A DNA stretch of 64,000 nt from Pseudomonas sp. R5(2019) (GCF_009905435.1 NZ_JAAAMT010000019.1:1-64000); one strand, 5' to 3'. Positions 9,686 through 19,467 are shown, counted from the first letter of the stretch. Numbers and translations: made by a program. The notes: generated by a model not told the origin, from the letters alone.

Positions 9686-11104
9686 ATGACCTCATCACGC
9701 CCTCTGCTGCACACCTTCCTCGACGCCATGAGCGACCTGCTCGGCGACCGCTTCAGCACCGCCCACGCGGTCCGCGAGCACCACGGCCGCGACGAATCGC
9801 TTTACGACCCGGTGCTGCCGGACGCAGTGGCCTACGCCCACAGTGTCGATGAAATCAGCGCCATCCTCGGCCTCTGCCACGCCCATCGCGTGCCGGTCAT
9901 TCCCTACGGCAGCGGCTCCTCGCTGGAGGGCCATCTGCTCGCGGTGCATGGCGGCATCAGCCTGGACGTCAGCGCCATGGTCCAAGTGGTGTCCTTCCAG
10001 CCGGAAGACATGAGCATCACTGTCCAGCCGGGTATCACACGCAAAGCATTGAACGACTACCTTCGCGCCAGCGGGCTGTTTTTCCCCATCGACCCCGGCG
10101 CCGATGCCAGCATCGGCGGCATGTGCGCCACCCGCGCCTCCGGTACCAACGCCGTGCGCTACGGCACCATGCGGGAAAATGTCCTGGGCCTTACCGCCGT
10201 TCTCATCGACGGTCAGGTCCTGCACACCGGCTCACGGGCGAAGAAATCCTCGGCCGGCTACGACCTCACACGGCTCCTGATCGGCAGTGAAGGCACGCTG
10301 GGCGTCATCAGCGAGGTCACCCTCAAACTTCACCCTCAACCGGAAGCCATCAGCGCTGCCGTGTGCAGCTTCGGCTCGGTGCAAAGTGCCGTCCAGACAG
10401 TTATCGAAACCATTCAGATGGGTATCCCCGTTGCCCGCGCCGAACTGGTCGATGCCTTGGCCATCCAGGCCCTGAACCGCCATTTCAAACTGGCCCTGCA
10501 CGAATCGCCGACCCTGTTCCTCGAATTTCACGGCAACGCCGCCAGCGTGGCCGAACAGGCCGAAACCGTTCAGGGCCTGGCTGATGGCAATGGCGGCACC
10601 GGCTTCCAGTGGGCCACCCAACAGGAAGAACGCAACCGCCTGTGGAGCGCTCGCCACAATGCGCTGTTCGCCTTTCTGCAACTCAAGCCCGGCTGCCGCG
10701 CACTTTCGACCGACGTCTGCGTGCCGCTGTCAAAACTCGCCGAATGCGTGGTCGGGGCCGAGGCCGACCTGCGCCAGTCCTACCTGCCCGCGCCGATCTT
10801 CGGCCACGTCGGCGACGGCAACTTCCACGTCTGCCTGCTGCTCGATCCCGACAACCCCGAAGAGCTGGTCGAAGCCGAACGCCTTAACCACGCCATCGTC
10901 CAGCGCGCACTGCAGGCCGGCGGCACCTGCACCGGCGAGCACGGCGTCGGCCTGCACAAAATCGACTTTCTGGTGCAAGAGCACGGCCAGGTCGCCATCG
11001 ACACCATGCGCGCGATCAAGCAGGCGCTGGACCCGCATGGGTTGATGAATCCGGGGAAGATCTTTCGTCGACTCGACTCATCTCAGACATTCGGTAACGC
11101 ATAA
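9686..11104 (+). CDS. FAD-binding 2-hydroxyacid dehydrogenase, GlcD/D-lactate dehydrogenase type
   Basis: 472 residues from ATG 9686, which has GGAG seven bases upstream; ATG 9674 in the same frame has no such site. The VAO-type FAD domain is seen in IPYGSGSSLEGH and SIGGMCATRASGTNAVRYGTMRENV, and the FAD-oxidase C-domain ends with FGHVGDGNFHV and GTCTGEHGVGLHK. These enzymes oxidise D-lactate, glycolate or similar acids and pass electrons to the respiratory chain. It stands alone, unlike glcDEF further on, and follows a sugar-acid regulator. Confidence 0.85.
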   Translation: MTSSRPLLHTFLDAMSDLLGDRFSTAHAVREHHGRDESLYDPVLPDAVAYAHSVDEISAILGLCHAHRVPVIPYGSGSSLEGHLLAVHGGISLDVSAMVQVVSFQPEDMSITVQPGITRKALNDYLRASGLFFPIDPGADASIGGMCATRASGTNAVRYGTMRENVLGLTAVLIDGQVLHTGSRAKKSSAGYDLTRLLIGSEGTLGVISEVTLKLHPQPEAISAAVCSFGSVQSAVQTVIETIQMGIPVARAELVDALAIQALNRHFKLALHESPTLFLEFHGNAASVAEQAETVQGLADGNGGTGFQWATQQEERNRLWSARHNALFAFLQLKPGCRALSTDVCVPLSKLAECVVGAEADLRQSYLPAPIFGHVGDGNFHVCLLLDPDNPEELVEAERLNHAIVQRALQAGGTCTGEHGVGLHKIDFLVQEHGQVAIDTMRAIKQALDPHGLMNPGKIFRRLDSSQTFGNA

Positions 11105-11176
11105 AGTCGGTCAGCGCTTGCTGAACAACTGCGCAAGCGCTACCGTGATTACAAACGTCATTACAGGTAACCGGCC

Positions 11177-11416
11177 ATGGCCTCCATCAATATTCGAATT
11201 GACGATGAACTGAAGCAGCGTTCATTTGCCGAGCTGGAAAAGTTGGGGGTCACGCCGTCCGAGCTGTTGCGGCAGACGCTTCAATATGTCGCTGACCGGG
11301 GAAAGCTGCCTTTTAAACCGATGTTACTGAGCGATGAAGACCAGGAGCTTCTGGCCGTAGTTGCTGATCGACTTGCGTCGCCACAACGGGTCAAGGTTAG
11401 CCTGGATGACCTATAG
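11177..11416 (+). CDS. relB: Antitoxin, RelB/DinJ family
   Basis: 79 residues. The N-terminus (SINIRIDDELKQRSFAELEKLGVTPSELL) is the ribbon-helix-helix DNA-binding fold of RelB/DinJ antitoxins, and the C-terminal part would wrap the toxin. The last 11 bases overlap the toxin gene, the usual translational coupling. GC content looks lower than in the neighbours, consistent with acquisition. Two ATTACA direct repeats at 11147-11169 upstream could be part of an autoregulatory operator, but this is weak. Confidence 0.85.
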   Translation: MASINIRIDDELKQRSFAELEKLGVTPSELLRQTLQYVADRGKLPFKPMLLSDEDQELLAVVADRLASPQRVKVSLDDL

Positions 11417-11705
11417 CCTTGAGTTTGATCGACGGGCTTTAAAAGAATGGCAAAAACTGGGTGACACCTTACGCCAGCAGTTCAAAAAAAAACTGGCAGA
11501 GGTACTTGAGAATCCGCGAGTCGAAGCAAATCGAGTTCGTCATCTCCCTGACTGCTACAAACTCAAGTTACGCAGCGCTGGCTACCGCTTGATCTACCAG
11601 GTTCTGGACAAGGAAGTGATTGTATTTGTGGTCGCCATCGGCAAACGCGAACGGGAAGCTACCTATGAGGATGCTCACCTTCGTGTCGCACCTCGAAAAA
11701 GTTAA
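11406..11705 (+). CDS. relE: Toxin, RelE/ParE superfamily (mRNA interferase-like)
   Basis: 99 residues starting at ATG 11406 inside the end of the antitoxin gene; a longer frame from 11361 adds residues foreign to the family. The sequence is typical of RelE: SLEFDRRALKEWQKLG, then LPDCYKLKLRSAGYRLIYQV, then FVVAIGKREREATYE. The Arg/Lys/Tyr residues expected for ribosome-dependent mRNA cleavage are present. Probably a complete type II module. Confidence 0.87.
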   Translation: MTYSLEFDRRALKEWQKLGDTLRQQFKKKLAEVLENPRVEANRVRHLPDCYKLKLRSAGYRLIYQVLDKEVIVFVVAIGKREREATYEDAHLRVAPRKS

Positions 11706-11749
11706 CGCCTTGCGCCTATTTTCCAACGCATGAAACCAATCAAAACCCC

Positions 11750-12685
11750 ATGATCAGCCTGCGCCACATCGAAGTCTTCCGCGCCGTCATGACCACCGGC
11801 AGCGTCACCGGCGCAGCGCAGTTCCTGCACACCAGCCAGCCGACCATCAGCCGCGAACTCGCCCGCCTTGAATACCTGATCGGCTTCGAGCTGTTCAAGC
11901 GCGAGCGCGGGCGGCTGCACCCGACGGCGCGGGCGGTGATGTTGTTTGAGGAGGTGGGGCGGGCGTATACCGGGCTGGATCGGCTGGTGGCGTTTGCCGG
12001 TAATCTGGGGGATTTCGCCGAGGGGCAGTTTTCCATTGCCTGCCTGCCGGCTTTTTCCCAGTCGTTGTTGCCGTCGGCCTGCCAGGCGTTTTCGCAGGTG
12101 AATCCGAATATCAGCATCGTGGTGGCCGCCTTCGACTCGCCGCACCTTGAAGAGCAGCTCAGTGCGCAGCGTCATGATATCGGCCTGACCGAGCAGGATG
12201 AGGCGCCTCGGGGCACGGAGTTGCAACCGCTGTTGAGTGTCGATGAGGTCTGCGTGTTGCCCGACGGGCATCCGCTATTGGCGCAGGAGCGGCTATCGGT
12301 GGAGGCATTTCAGGATCAGGCGTTTGTCAGCCTGGCCGCCGATGACAGCTATCGCCGACAGATCGATCAGATTTTTCGTGCAGCGGGTGTGAACCGGCGC
12401 ATGCGCATCGAAACGCATAACGCAGTGTCGGTCTGTTCGATGGTGCAGGCGGGGCTGGGGATTGCGATCATCAACCCGGTCACGGCGCTGACCTTTCTCA
12501 ATCAGGGCCTGCAGATTCGCCCTCTGGCGTTTTCGCTGCCGTTCAAGGTGAATCGGGTGCAGCCGTTGTATCGCCCTGCTACGCCTTTGCGTGAGGTGTT
12601 TCTTCAAGTACTGAACAGCGAGATCGCCGGCATCATCAAGCGGCTCTCGGCACTGGGCGTTCAAGCTCATATCAGAAATGAATGA
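11750..12685 (+). CDS. LysR-type regulator, likely activator of lysA
   Basis: 311 residues with an N-terminal helix-turn-helix (IEVFRAVMTTGSVTGAAQFL, SQPTISRELARLE) and a periplasmic-binding-like effector domain. It is followed after 79 bases by an enteric-type lysA on the same strand, so it is the natural candidate for LysR, which activates lysA under lysine shortage. In E. coli the pair is divergent; here they are tandem, which leaves little room for a classical divergent operator. Confidence 0.8.
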   Translation: MISLRHIEVFRAVMTTGSVTGAAQFLHTSQPTISRELARLEYLIGFELFKRERGRLHPTARAVMLFEEVGRAYTGLDRLVAFAGNLGDFAEGQFSIACLPAFSQSLLPSACQAFSQVNPNISIVVAAFDSPHLEEQLSAQRHDIGLTEQDEAPRGTELQPLLSVDEVCVLPDGHPLLAQERLSVEAFQDQAFVSLAADDSYRRQIDQIFRAAGVNRRMRIETHNAVSVCSMVQAGLGIAIINPVTALTFLNQGLQIRPLAFSLPFKVNRVQPLYRPATPLREVFLQVLNSEIAGIIKRLSALGVQAHIRNE

Positions 12686-12764
12686 GCCACCCAATTACAG
12701 GTATTTTTCTTGATCGAAAGCTTCTGTCACTGTGGCGACCTTGCTCAATTGCGGAGTTGCCCAG

Positions 12765-14003
12765 ATGCATCAATTCACCGTCGCTCGCCTGCAACAGGTA
12801 GCCAAACAGCACCCGACCCCGTTCTGGGTGTATGACGCCGAGTGCATCCGCGCCCGTATCGCGCAATTGCGTTCATTCGACACCGTGCGTTTCGCCCAGA
12901 AAGCCTGTTCCAACCTGCACATCCTGCGCCTGATGCGCGAGCAAGGCGTGAAGATCGATGCGGTATCCCACGGTGAAATCGTCCGTGCACTGGCTGCCGG
13001 TTACAGCTGTGCGAACGATCCGTCGGACATCGTCTTCACCGCCGACCTGATCGATGCCACGACGCTGGCTGCTGTGCACGAGCATCAGATTCCGGTCAAT
13101 GCCGGTTCCATCGACATGCTGCGTCAGTTGGGTCGTGCGTCCAAGGGCCACCCGGTCTGGCTGCGAATCAACCCGGGCTTTGGCCACGGCCACAGCAACA
13201 AGACCAACACCGGCGGCGAGCACAGCAAGCACGGCATCTGGCATGCCGACCTGCCTGAAGCCTTGGCCGTGATTCGGGAGCAAGGCCTGCGCCTGGTGGG
13301 CCTGCATATGCACATCGGCTCGGGCGTCGATTACGCGCACCTGGCCCAGGTGGGCGAGGCGATGCTTGCACAGGTGAAGATCGTCAAGGCGGCCGGCATG
13401 GACATGACCTCCGTTTCTGCCGGCGGCGGCCTGTCGATCCCTTACCGCGAGGGCGACAGCGAAGTCGACACTGCGCACTACTTTCAGCTGTGGGACGCAA
13501 CCCGCAAGCAAGCCGAAGACATCATCGGCCACGCGCTGGAGCTGGAACTGGAACCCGGGCGTTTCCTGGTCGCCCAAGCCGGTTGCCTGGTCAGTGAAGT
13601 GCGCGCCACCAAACAGGCTGGCAAGAACCACTTTGTGTTGATCGATGCTGGCTTCAATGAGCTGATGCGCCCGTCGATGTACGGCAGTTACCACCGCATC
13701 AGCCTGCTGGCCGAGAATGCCGGCCAGCGCGATGTGGTCGACAGCGTGGTGGCTGGGCCGCTGTGCGAGTCGGGGGACGTGTTTACCCAGGGCGAAGGTG
13801 GCTTGGTACTGCCGCGCTCGTTGCCTCAGGTCGAGGTGGGGGAGTTGCTGGTGATTCATGACACTGGGGCTTATGGCGCATCGATGTCGTCCAACTACAA
13901 CAGCCGGCCGTTGATTGCCGAGGTGCTGTTGGACGGTGACAAGGATGTGCTGATTCGCCGGGCGCAGCGGATTGAGGAGTTGTTGGCGCTGGAAGCGGTT
14001 TAA
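12765..14003 (+). CDS. lysA: Diaminopimelate decarboxylase, enteric-type LysA
   Basis: 412 residues from ATG 12765 (GCGGAG upstream); an in-frame GTG at 12732 is less likely. This PLP enzyme makes L-lysine from meso-diaminopimelate. The PLP lysine is Lys46 in FAQKACSN. Other landmarks are NPGFGHGHSNKTNTGG, HMHIGSGVDY, ISAGGGL-like VSAGGGLSIPY, ELEPGRFLV and GPLCESGDVF. From memory it is far closer to E. coli LysA than to the usual Pseudomonas LysA, so it may be a second, horizontally acquired copy with its own LysR. Confidence 0.9.
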   Translation: MHQFTVARLQQVAKQHPTPFWVYDAECIRARIAQLRSFDTVRFAQKACSNLHILRLMREQGVKIDAVSHGEIVRALAAGYSCANDPSDIVFTADLIDATTLAAVHEHQIPVNAGSIDMLRQLGRASKGHPVWLRINPGFGHGHSNKTNTGGEHSKHGIWHADLPEALAVIREQGLRLVGLHMHIGSGVDYAHLAQVGEAMLAQVKIVKAAGMDMTSVSAGGGLSIPYREGDSEVDTAHYFQLWDATRKQAEDIIGHALELELEPGRFLVAQAGCLVSEVRATKQAGKNHFVLIDAGFNELMRPSMYGSYHRISLLAENAGQRDVVDSVVAGPLCESGDVFTQGEGGLVLPRSLPQVEVGELLVIHDTGAYGASMSSNYNSRPLIAEVLLDGDKDVLIRRAQRIEELLALEAV

Positions 14004-14049
14004 AGCCTGGCCTCCAACATTTGATTTGTGGGGGGCAGTGCTGGCCTCA

Positions 14050-14208
14050 TCGCTAGCAAGCTCTGCCACACCCATCTCCAGTCCTGCCGAAATTGCGCGT
14101 GGTGCTTTTGATCTAGATGTAGGAGCCGGGCTTGCCCGCGATGGCATCACCCCGGTGTGCCAGAAATACCGTGGCGCCTGCATCGCGAGCAAGCTCGGCT
14201 CCTACATC
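14050..14208. repeat. REP elements downstream of lysA
   Basis: A half element (CATCGCTAGCAAGCTCTG) lies at 14055-14077. A full inverted pair follows at 14116-14208: GATGTAGGAGCCGGGCTTGC faces GCAAGCTCGGCTCCTACATC across ~50 bases that include GCGATGGCATC. It is a standard Pseudomonas BIME-like pair. This accounts for the left part of the gene-free stretch 14004-14467. Confidence 0.85.
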
Positions 14209-14377
14209 AAAAAATTGCAGTCAACCATAGAATCTCCCACAGGGGTACGACTCGGCTTCTGGGAGTGCCACACGCTTTAACTGCACTATTTTTGCTGCAA
14301 AACTGCATTTTTTTGCATTTGCGCCAACATCGTCGCTTCTTCAGACTCTCAGCGCTTACCACGCCGCTTGCACCCAG

Positions 14378-14462
14378 CGGCACGGTTTCCTTTCCACGGA
14401 CGGAACGCCTTGAGTGCCGCCCTATGGTGCGCAGCCCGGCTGACTTCAGCTGGCTTTCTTTA
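14378..14462 (+). promoter_or_regulatory. Structured leader with terminator-like hairpin before the HPP gene
   Basis: CGGCAC (14378-14383) pairs with GTGCCG (14414-14419). Inside, GG/CC and TTCC/GGAA (14387-14390 with 14402-14405) extend the stem. A second hairpin, AGCC..GCTGA / TCAGC.GGCT (14433-14455), is followed by TTTCTTT, like an intrinsic terminator, only ~10 bases before the start codon at 14468. It could be an attenuator or riboswitch expression platform, or the end of a separate small RNA. No known riboswitch consensus was recognised. Confidence 0.45.
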
Positions 14463-14467
14463 TAGAG

Positions 14468-15313
14468 ATGCGATTACCGACGATGATTCGCTCAATCACA
14501 CAGTACCTCAAACAGTTCTCGCCCCCTGCCCTGCATATCCCCGCCCGCGAAAGCCTGCGCGCGTCCCTGGGCGCCCTGCTCGGGTTGATGCTCGCCAGCC
14601 TCCTGTGCACGGCTTATTTTGGCAGCTCGGTCACACTGCACCTGCTCGGCCCGCTGGCGGCTTCGGCAGTGCTGTTGTTCGCCGTGCACTCCGGTGCCTT
14701 GGCCCAGCCCTGGTCGATTGTCGGCAGTTACCTGGTCGCCACCGTGGTGGCATTGCTGATGGCTCATTTCTTTGGCCGATCGCTGCCGGTAGCCTGCGCA
14801 GCCGTCGGCCTTTCGCTCCTGATCATGTGCCCGCTGCGCTGCCTGCATCCGCCGGGAGGTGCCGTGGCGATGTGCCTGATGCTGAGCGATTCGACCCTGT
14901 CGGGCATGGGCGCCTGGGTGCTTGAGCCCGTGATGCTGAACGCGGGCAGCCTGTTGGCCGTGGCGCTGGTGTACAACAACATGACCGGCGTGCGTTACCC
15001 CAAGGCACATGGCCCGGCACCGGCCAGTGCTCCCGTGCCTGCCAGCGGCATCACCGATGAGGACATGGATCACGCCCTGGACGAGATCGGCGAATTTGTG
15101 GACATCACCCGCGAAGACCTGGAAGCGATCATCCTCGCCACCGAGAAACACGCCGCCCGCCGTCGCCTGGCCGAACTTGAGGTCAGATCAGCGGGCTCCA
15201 GCGCTGCGACCAGTCCCGGTCGCCCCGTACGACCTCGCGCAACACCGCGAAAGCCTGCTGCAAAATCGGAGTATCCCGTTCACGGGAATAAACGAGATAA
15301 ATCGGGTAGCTGA
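14468..15313 (+). CDS. HPP-family integral membrane protein, lacking CBS region
   Basis: 281 residues. Four to five membrane segments span ~25-175, with the HPP motif in CPLRCLHPPGGAVAM (~120-134). In related Pseudomonas proteins a conserved acidic linker (DEDMDHALDEIGEFVDITRED, ending LAELE at ~238) leads into a pair of CBS domains. Here the sequence turns at LAELEV into a basic, low-complexity tail that is antisense to the convergent LysR gene, with 131 bases of overlap. So the regulatory half seems to be lost and the last ~43 residues are probably not native. ATG 14483 is an alternative start. HPP function is poorly known; an anion transport role has been proposed. Confidence 0.7.
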   Translation: MRLPTMIRSITQYLKQFSPPALHIPARESLRASLGALLGLMLASLLCTAYFGSSVTLHLLGPLAASAVLLFAVHSGALAQPWSIVGSYLVATVVALLMAHFFGRSLPVACAAVGLSLLIMCPLRCLHPPGGAVAMCLMLSDSTLSGMGAWVLEPVMLNAGSLLAVALVYNNMTGVRYPKAHGPAPASAPVPASGITDEDMDHALDEIGEFVDITREDLEAIILATEKHAARRRLAELEVRSAGSSAATSPGRPVRPRATPRKPAAKSEYPVHGNKRDKSGS

Positions 15314-16046
15314 ATTCCGGCGTGCGCGGCACGCGCTCGAGCACGCCGCTGTCCAGGTAGCTTTGCACGACCCGGGTGCGGAAATAGCCCGAGCCGCCGT
15401 GCTCCAGGATGTATTGCAAGGCCAGCGGGCCAAGGTTGAAACCGACCGCGGCCTTGGCTCGGTCCGGCATTGCGGCGTCGTGGCGACGGCGAAAGTCGTC
15501 GCCCCAGTCGATATAAACGTAAGGCTCGGGCTGGGCAACCGAGCGGATCATCACCAGTTTCTCTTCCAGCACTTGCTCGACCTGCAGCCCCGGCCAGTAC
15601 ACCGGCTCGTAGACCAGCGCGGCGTCCAATCGGCCTTGTTCCAGCAGCCGCAATAAAATCTCACAATCGTGAATCTCGGTGCGCAAGCCATGGGACGGGA
15701 TCTGTTCACGCAAGGCCTGCACCCAACTGAGCATCACCGGGTTGCACAGGCTGGCCTCGCCGCCGATATGCAACAAATTGCTATAACCTTCCGGCAGTGG
15801 CAGGTCGCGGCGCGCGGCCTCCCAGGTCTGCAGCAGTTGGTTGGCGTAAACGACGAACGCCTCGCCATCGGCCGTCAAGCGTGCGCCGGCGCGGTTGCGG
15901 ACGAATAACTGGCAGCCCAGGTGGCCTTCGAGTTTCTGCACCCGGGCGCTGATGGCGGTCTGGGTGACGTGGAGTTTGTCCGCCGCCGCCACCAGGCTGC
16001 CGCAACGGACAATTTCCAGAAAAGTTCGAGCCAGGTCGAGGTCCAT
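15183..16046 (-). CDS. LysR-type regulator
   Basis: 287 residues and apparently complete. The N-terminal helix-turn-helix ([20 protein letters not shown], then [13 protein letters not shown]) is followed by an effector-binding domain. It is divergent from xseB and its 3' end overlaps the HPP gene tail-to-tail. No target gene is evident beside it. I do not recognise its specific effector. Confidence 0.85.
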   Translation of the reverse strand: MDLDLARTFLEIVRCGSLVAAADKLHVTQTAISARVQKLEGHLGCQLFVRNRAGARLTADGEAFVVYANQLLQTWEAARRDLPLPEGYSNLLHIGGEASLCNPVMLSWVQALREQIPSHGLRTEIHDCEILLRLLEQGRLDAALVYEPVYWPGLQVEQVLEEKLVMIRSVAQPEPYVYIDWGDDFRRRHDAAMPDRAKAAVGFNLGPLALQYILEHGGSGYFRTRVVQSYLDSGVLERVPRTPEFSYPIYLVYSRERDTPILQQAFAVLREVVRGDRDWSQRWSPLI

Positions 16047-16177
16047 GGGAACACCCGCAACTAAAGGTGGCCTATTGTAGGGAAAATACCGCGCCCGGGG
16101 TGCTTCCTGCCGATTTGCCCCTGTGCCCTGGCTCTGCTAGTGTCGCGCCCGTTAAAAACCTCACCGAGATCGCCACC

Positions 16178-16420
16178 ATGGCCCGAAAAAAAACCTCCGT
16201 TGATTTTGAGCAGTCCCTCGCGGAACTGCAGACGCTGGTCGAGCGCCTGGAAAACGGCGAACTGTCGCTGGAGGATTCGCTGACCGCGTTCGAGCAAGGC
16301 ATCCGCCTGACCCGCGACTGCCAGGGCGCCCTGGCCCAGGCCGAACAGAAGGTCCAGCAACTGCTGGAGCGCGATGGCGAACTGACGCAAGAACCGTTCG
16401 ACCCGGAACCCGCGCAATGA
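16178..16420 (+). CDS. xseB: Exodeoxyribonuclease VII small subunit
   Basis: 80 residues from ATG 16178. The short two-helix protein has the typical [14 protein letters not shown] opening ([24 protein letters not shown]) and [13 protein letters not shown]. XseB binds XseA to make exonuclease VII, which degrades single-stranded DNA. It overlaps ispA by four bases (ATGA) and starts the xseB-ispA-dxs operon known from other pseudomonads. Confidence 0.95.
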   Translation: MARKKTSVDFEQSLAELQTLVERLENGELSLEDSLTAFEQGIRLTRDCQGALAQAEQKVQQLLERDGELTQEPFDPEPAQ

Positions 16421-17304
16421 TCACCAGCTACCAAGCCCAATGCCAGGCGCGCGTCGATGCCGCCCTGGAGCAGCTGTTCGTCGCCCCTTCGGCAGAACTC
16501 ACCCGCCTGTACGAGGCCATGCGCTACAGCGTCATGAACGGCGGCAAGCGGGTACGCCCGCTGCTGGCCTATGCGGCCTGCGAAGCCTTGGGTGTGGACG
16601 CTGCACAAGCCAACGGCGCCGCCTGCGCGGTGGAATTGATCCACGCCTATTCGCTGGTCCATGACGACCTGCCGGCCATGGACGACGATGACCTGCGCCG
16701 CGGCCAGCCGACCACACACAAGGCCTTCGACGAAGCCTGCGCGATCCTGGCCGGCGACGGCCTGCAAAGCCTGGCCTTTACCGCCCTGCTCGACCCGCGC
16801 CTGAGCAGCCAGAGCGACAGCACGCGGCTGGCGATGGTGCAAACCCTGGCGCTGGCCGCGGGCCCGGCCGGGATGGTCGGCGGGCAAGCCATCGATCTGG
16901 GCTCGGTCGGCAAGAAGCTCGACCAGACCGCCCTGGCGTTCATGCACCGGCACAAGACCGGCGCACTGATCGAAGCCAGCGTCACCCTCGGCGCCCTGGC
17001 CAGCGAACGTGCCGAACCTGCGCAGCTGCAGGCCCTGCAGACCTACGCCAAGGCCATCGGCCTGGCTTTCCAGGTGCAGGACGATATTCTCGATGTCGAA
17101 AGCGATACTGCGACCCTGGGCAAACGCCAAGGCGCCGATATCGCTCGCGACAAGCCGACCTACCCCGCCCTGCTGGGTCTGGAGGCGGCCAAGGCTTACG
17201 CCCTTGAGCTGCGCGACCAGGCCTTGGATGCCCTGCGACCCTTTGACGCAGCCGCCGAACCACTGCGCGACCTGGCTCGCTATATCGTCGCTCGCCGCAG
17301 TTGA
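16417..17304 (+). CDS. ispA: Farnesyl diphosphate synthase (geranyltranstransferase)
   Basis: 295 residues. It condenses dimethylallyl/geranyl diphosphate with isopentenyl diphosphate to make C15 farnesyl diphosphate for quinones and undecaprenyl carriers. The first aspartate-rich motif is [15 protein letters not shown] and the second [20 protein letters not shown] binds isopentenyl diphosphate. It is coupled to xseB by an ATGA overlap and lies 108 bases before dxs, which feeds its substrates. Confidence 0.97.
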   Translation: MITSYQAQCQARVDAALEQLFVAPSAELTRLYEAMRYSVMNGGKRVRPLLAYAACEALGVDAAQANGAACAVELIHAYSLVHDDLPAMDDDDLRRGQPTTHKAFDEACAILAGDGLQSLAFTALLDPRLSSQSDSTRLAMVQTLALAAGPAGMVGGQAIDLGSVGKKLDQTALAFMHRHKTGALIEASVTLGALASERAEPAQLQALQTYAKAIGLAFQVQDDILDVESDTATLGKRQGADIARDKPTYPALLGLEAAKAYALELRDQALDALRPFDAAAEPLRDLARYIVARRS

Positions 17305-17412
17305 TTCGCCGGTTCAGCGCCGGCGTCCTACGCCATGGTTACACCTGCGCGTGGGCAGTTGGCGCTGCTTAAGGTAAACTTCCGCCACTTCAAACCTATA
17401 ACGATTCGCCTG

Positions 17413-19305
17413 ATGCCCACGACGTTTCAAGAGATTCCCCGCGAACGCCCGATCACTCCGTTGCTCGACCGCGCCGACACTCCTGCCGGCCTGCGCCGTC
17501 TGGGTGAGGCGGAGCTGGACACCCTGGCCGACGAACTGCGCCAGGAGTTGCTCTATACGGTCGGCCAGACCGGCGGACACTTCGGTGCCGGCCTGGGTGT
17601 GATCGAGCTGACGATCGCGCTTCACTACGTCTTCGACACGCCGGATGACCGGCTGGTGTGGGACGTCGGTCATCAGGCCTATCCGCACAAGATCCTCACC
17701 GGTCGGCGCGAGGCCATGGGCAGCCTGCGCCAGAAGGACGGCATTGCCGCCTTCCCGCGCCGCTCCGAGAGCGAGTACGACACCTTTGGCGTCGGCCACT
17801 CCAGCACCTCGATCAGCGCTGCACTGGGCATGGCTATCGCCGCCCGCCTGCAGAACAGACCACGCAAGTCGATCGCCGTGATCGGCGACGGCGCGCTCAC
17901 CGCCGGCATGGCCTTCGAGGCGCTGAACCACGCGCCGGAAGTCAACGCCGACATGCTGGTGATCCTGAACGACAACGACATGTCGATCTCGCGCAACGTC
18001 GGCGGACTGTCCAACTACCTGGCCAAGATCCTTTCCAGCCGCACCTACGCCAGCATGCGCGAGGGCAGCAAAAAGGTCCTCTCGCGCCTGCCCGGCGCCT
18101 GGGAAATCGCCCGCCGCACTGAAGAGTATGCCAAGGGCATGCTGGTGCCCGGCACCCTGTTCGAAGAGCTGGGCTGGAACTACATCGGCCCGATCGACGG
18201 CCACGACCTGCCAACCCTGATCGCCACCCTACGCAACATGCGCGACCTCAAGGGCCCGCAGTTTCTGCACGTGGTGACCAAAAAGGGCAAGGGCTTCGCC
18301 CCGGCTGAAGTCGACCCGATCGGCTACCACGCCATCACCAAGCTCGAACCTGTCGATGCCCCGGCTGCCGCGCCGAAGAAGTCCGGCGGGCCGAAGTATT
18401 CCGCGGTGTTCGGCCAATGGCTATGCGACATGGCCGCTGCCGATGAGCGCCTGGTCGGGATTACCCCGGCGATGAAAGAAGGCTCCGACCTGGTGGCGTT
18501 CAGCGAACGCTTCCCGTCACGCTACTTCGACGTTGCGATCGCCGAGCAGCACGCCGTGACCCTGGCAGCGGGCATGGCCTGCGAAGGCGCCAAGCCGGTC
18601 GTGGCGATCTACTCCACCTTCCTGCAGCGCGCCTACGATCAGTTGATCCATGACGTCGCCGTGCAAAACCTCGATGTGCTGTTCGCCATCGACCGCGCCG
18701 GCCTGGTCGGCGAAGACGGCCCGACCCATGCGGGTAGCTTCGACCTGTCGTTCCTGCGCTGCATTCCAGGCATGCTGGTCATGACCCCGAGTGACGAAAA
18801 CGAACTGCGCATGATGCTCAGTACCGGTCACCTGTACGAAGGCCCGGCGGCTGTTCGCTACCCACGCGGCACCGGCCCGAACGCGCCGATCAGCAAAGAC
18901 CTCGAACCACTGGAAATCGGCAAGGGTGTCATCCGCCGCCAAGGCCGGAAAACCGCCATTCTGGTCTTCGGCGTGCAACTGGCTGAAGCCTTGAAGGTGG
19001 GCGAGATCCTCGATGCGACAGTCGTCGACATGCGCTTCGTCAAGCCGCTGGACGAAGCCCTGGTGCGGGAACTGGCCGCCAGCCACGAGCTGCTGGTCAC
19101 CGTCGAAGAGAACACCGTGATGGGGGGTGCCGGCGCTGCCGTCAGCGAATTCCTCGCCCAGGCCAACCTGCTCAAGCCGATCCTGCACCTGGGGCTGCCC
19201 GATATCTACGTCGAGCATGCCAAACCTGCGCAAATGCTCGCCGAATGCGGCCTGGATGCCGCTGGCATCGAAGCGGCGATTCGCCAGCGCCTGGCTGATC
19301 TCTAG
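17413..19305 (+). CDS. dxs: 1-deoxy-D-xylulose-5-phosphate synthase
   Basis: 630 residues from ATG 17413, the position matching family length; upstream in-frame starts lack support. It makes DXP from pyruvate and glyceraldehyde 3-phosphate with thiamine diphosphate, the first step of the MEP pathway. Visible are [17 protein letters not shown], the TPP site [17 protein letters not shown], and the transketolase-like half [17 protein letters not shown]. Its cofactor pathway (thiL) is encoded in the next block. Confidence 0.98.
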   Translation: MPTTFQEIPRERPITPLLDRADTPAGLRRLGEAELDTLADELRQELLYTVGQTGGHFGAGLGVIELTIALHYVFDTPDDRLVWDVGHQAYPHKILTGRREAMGSLRQKDGIAAFPRRSESEYDTFGVGHSSTSISAALGMAIAARLQNRPRKSIAVIGDGALTAGMAFEALNHAPEVNADMLVILNDNDMSISRNVGGLSNYLAKILSSRTYASMREGSKKVLSRLPGAWEIARRTEEYAKGMLVPGTLFEELGWNYIGPIDGHDLPTLIATLRNMRDLKGPQFLHVVTKKGKGFAPAEVDPIGYHAITKLEPVDAPAAAPKKSGGPKYSAVFGQWLCDMAAADERLVGITPAMKEGSDLVAFSERFPSRYFDVAIAEQHAVTLAAGMACEGAKPVVAIYSTFLQRAYDQLIHDVAVQNLDVLFAIDRAGLVGEDGPTHAGSFDLSFLRCIPGMLVMTPSDENELRMMLSTGHLYEGPAAVRYPRGTGPNAPISKDLEPLEIGKGVIRRQGRKTAILVFGVQLAEALKVGEILDATVVDMRFVKPLDEALVRELAASHELLVTVEENTVMGGAGAAVSEFLAQANLLKPILHLGLPDIYVEHAKPAQMLAECGLDAAGIEAAIRQRLADL

Positions 19306-19351
19306 GGCCGCCGCTCCCATAATCCACGCTCAGCATCTGTGTAAGGGCTGT

Positions 19352-19440
19352 TGTGGGAGCAAAGCTTGCTCGCGATGCAGACGACTCGGTGTATCTGGCT
19401 CACTGTGTTGAAGCTATCGCGAGCAAGCTTTGCTCACACA
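19352..19440. repeat. REP pair downstream of dxs
   Basis: TGTGGGAGCAAAGCTTGCTCGCGAT faces ATCGCGAGCAAGCTTTGCTCACACA over ~90 bases. It lies between the convergent dxs and the btuF remnant. Confidence 0.85.
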
Positions 19441-19467
19441 GATGTACGCCGCCGGACATGCCACAGG

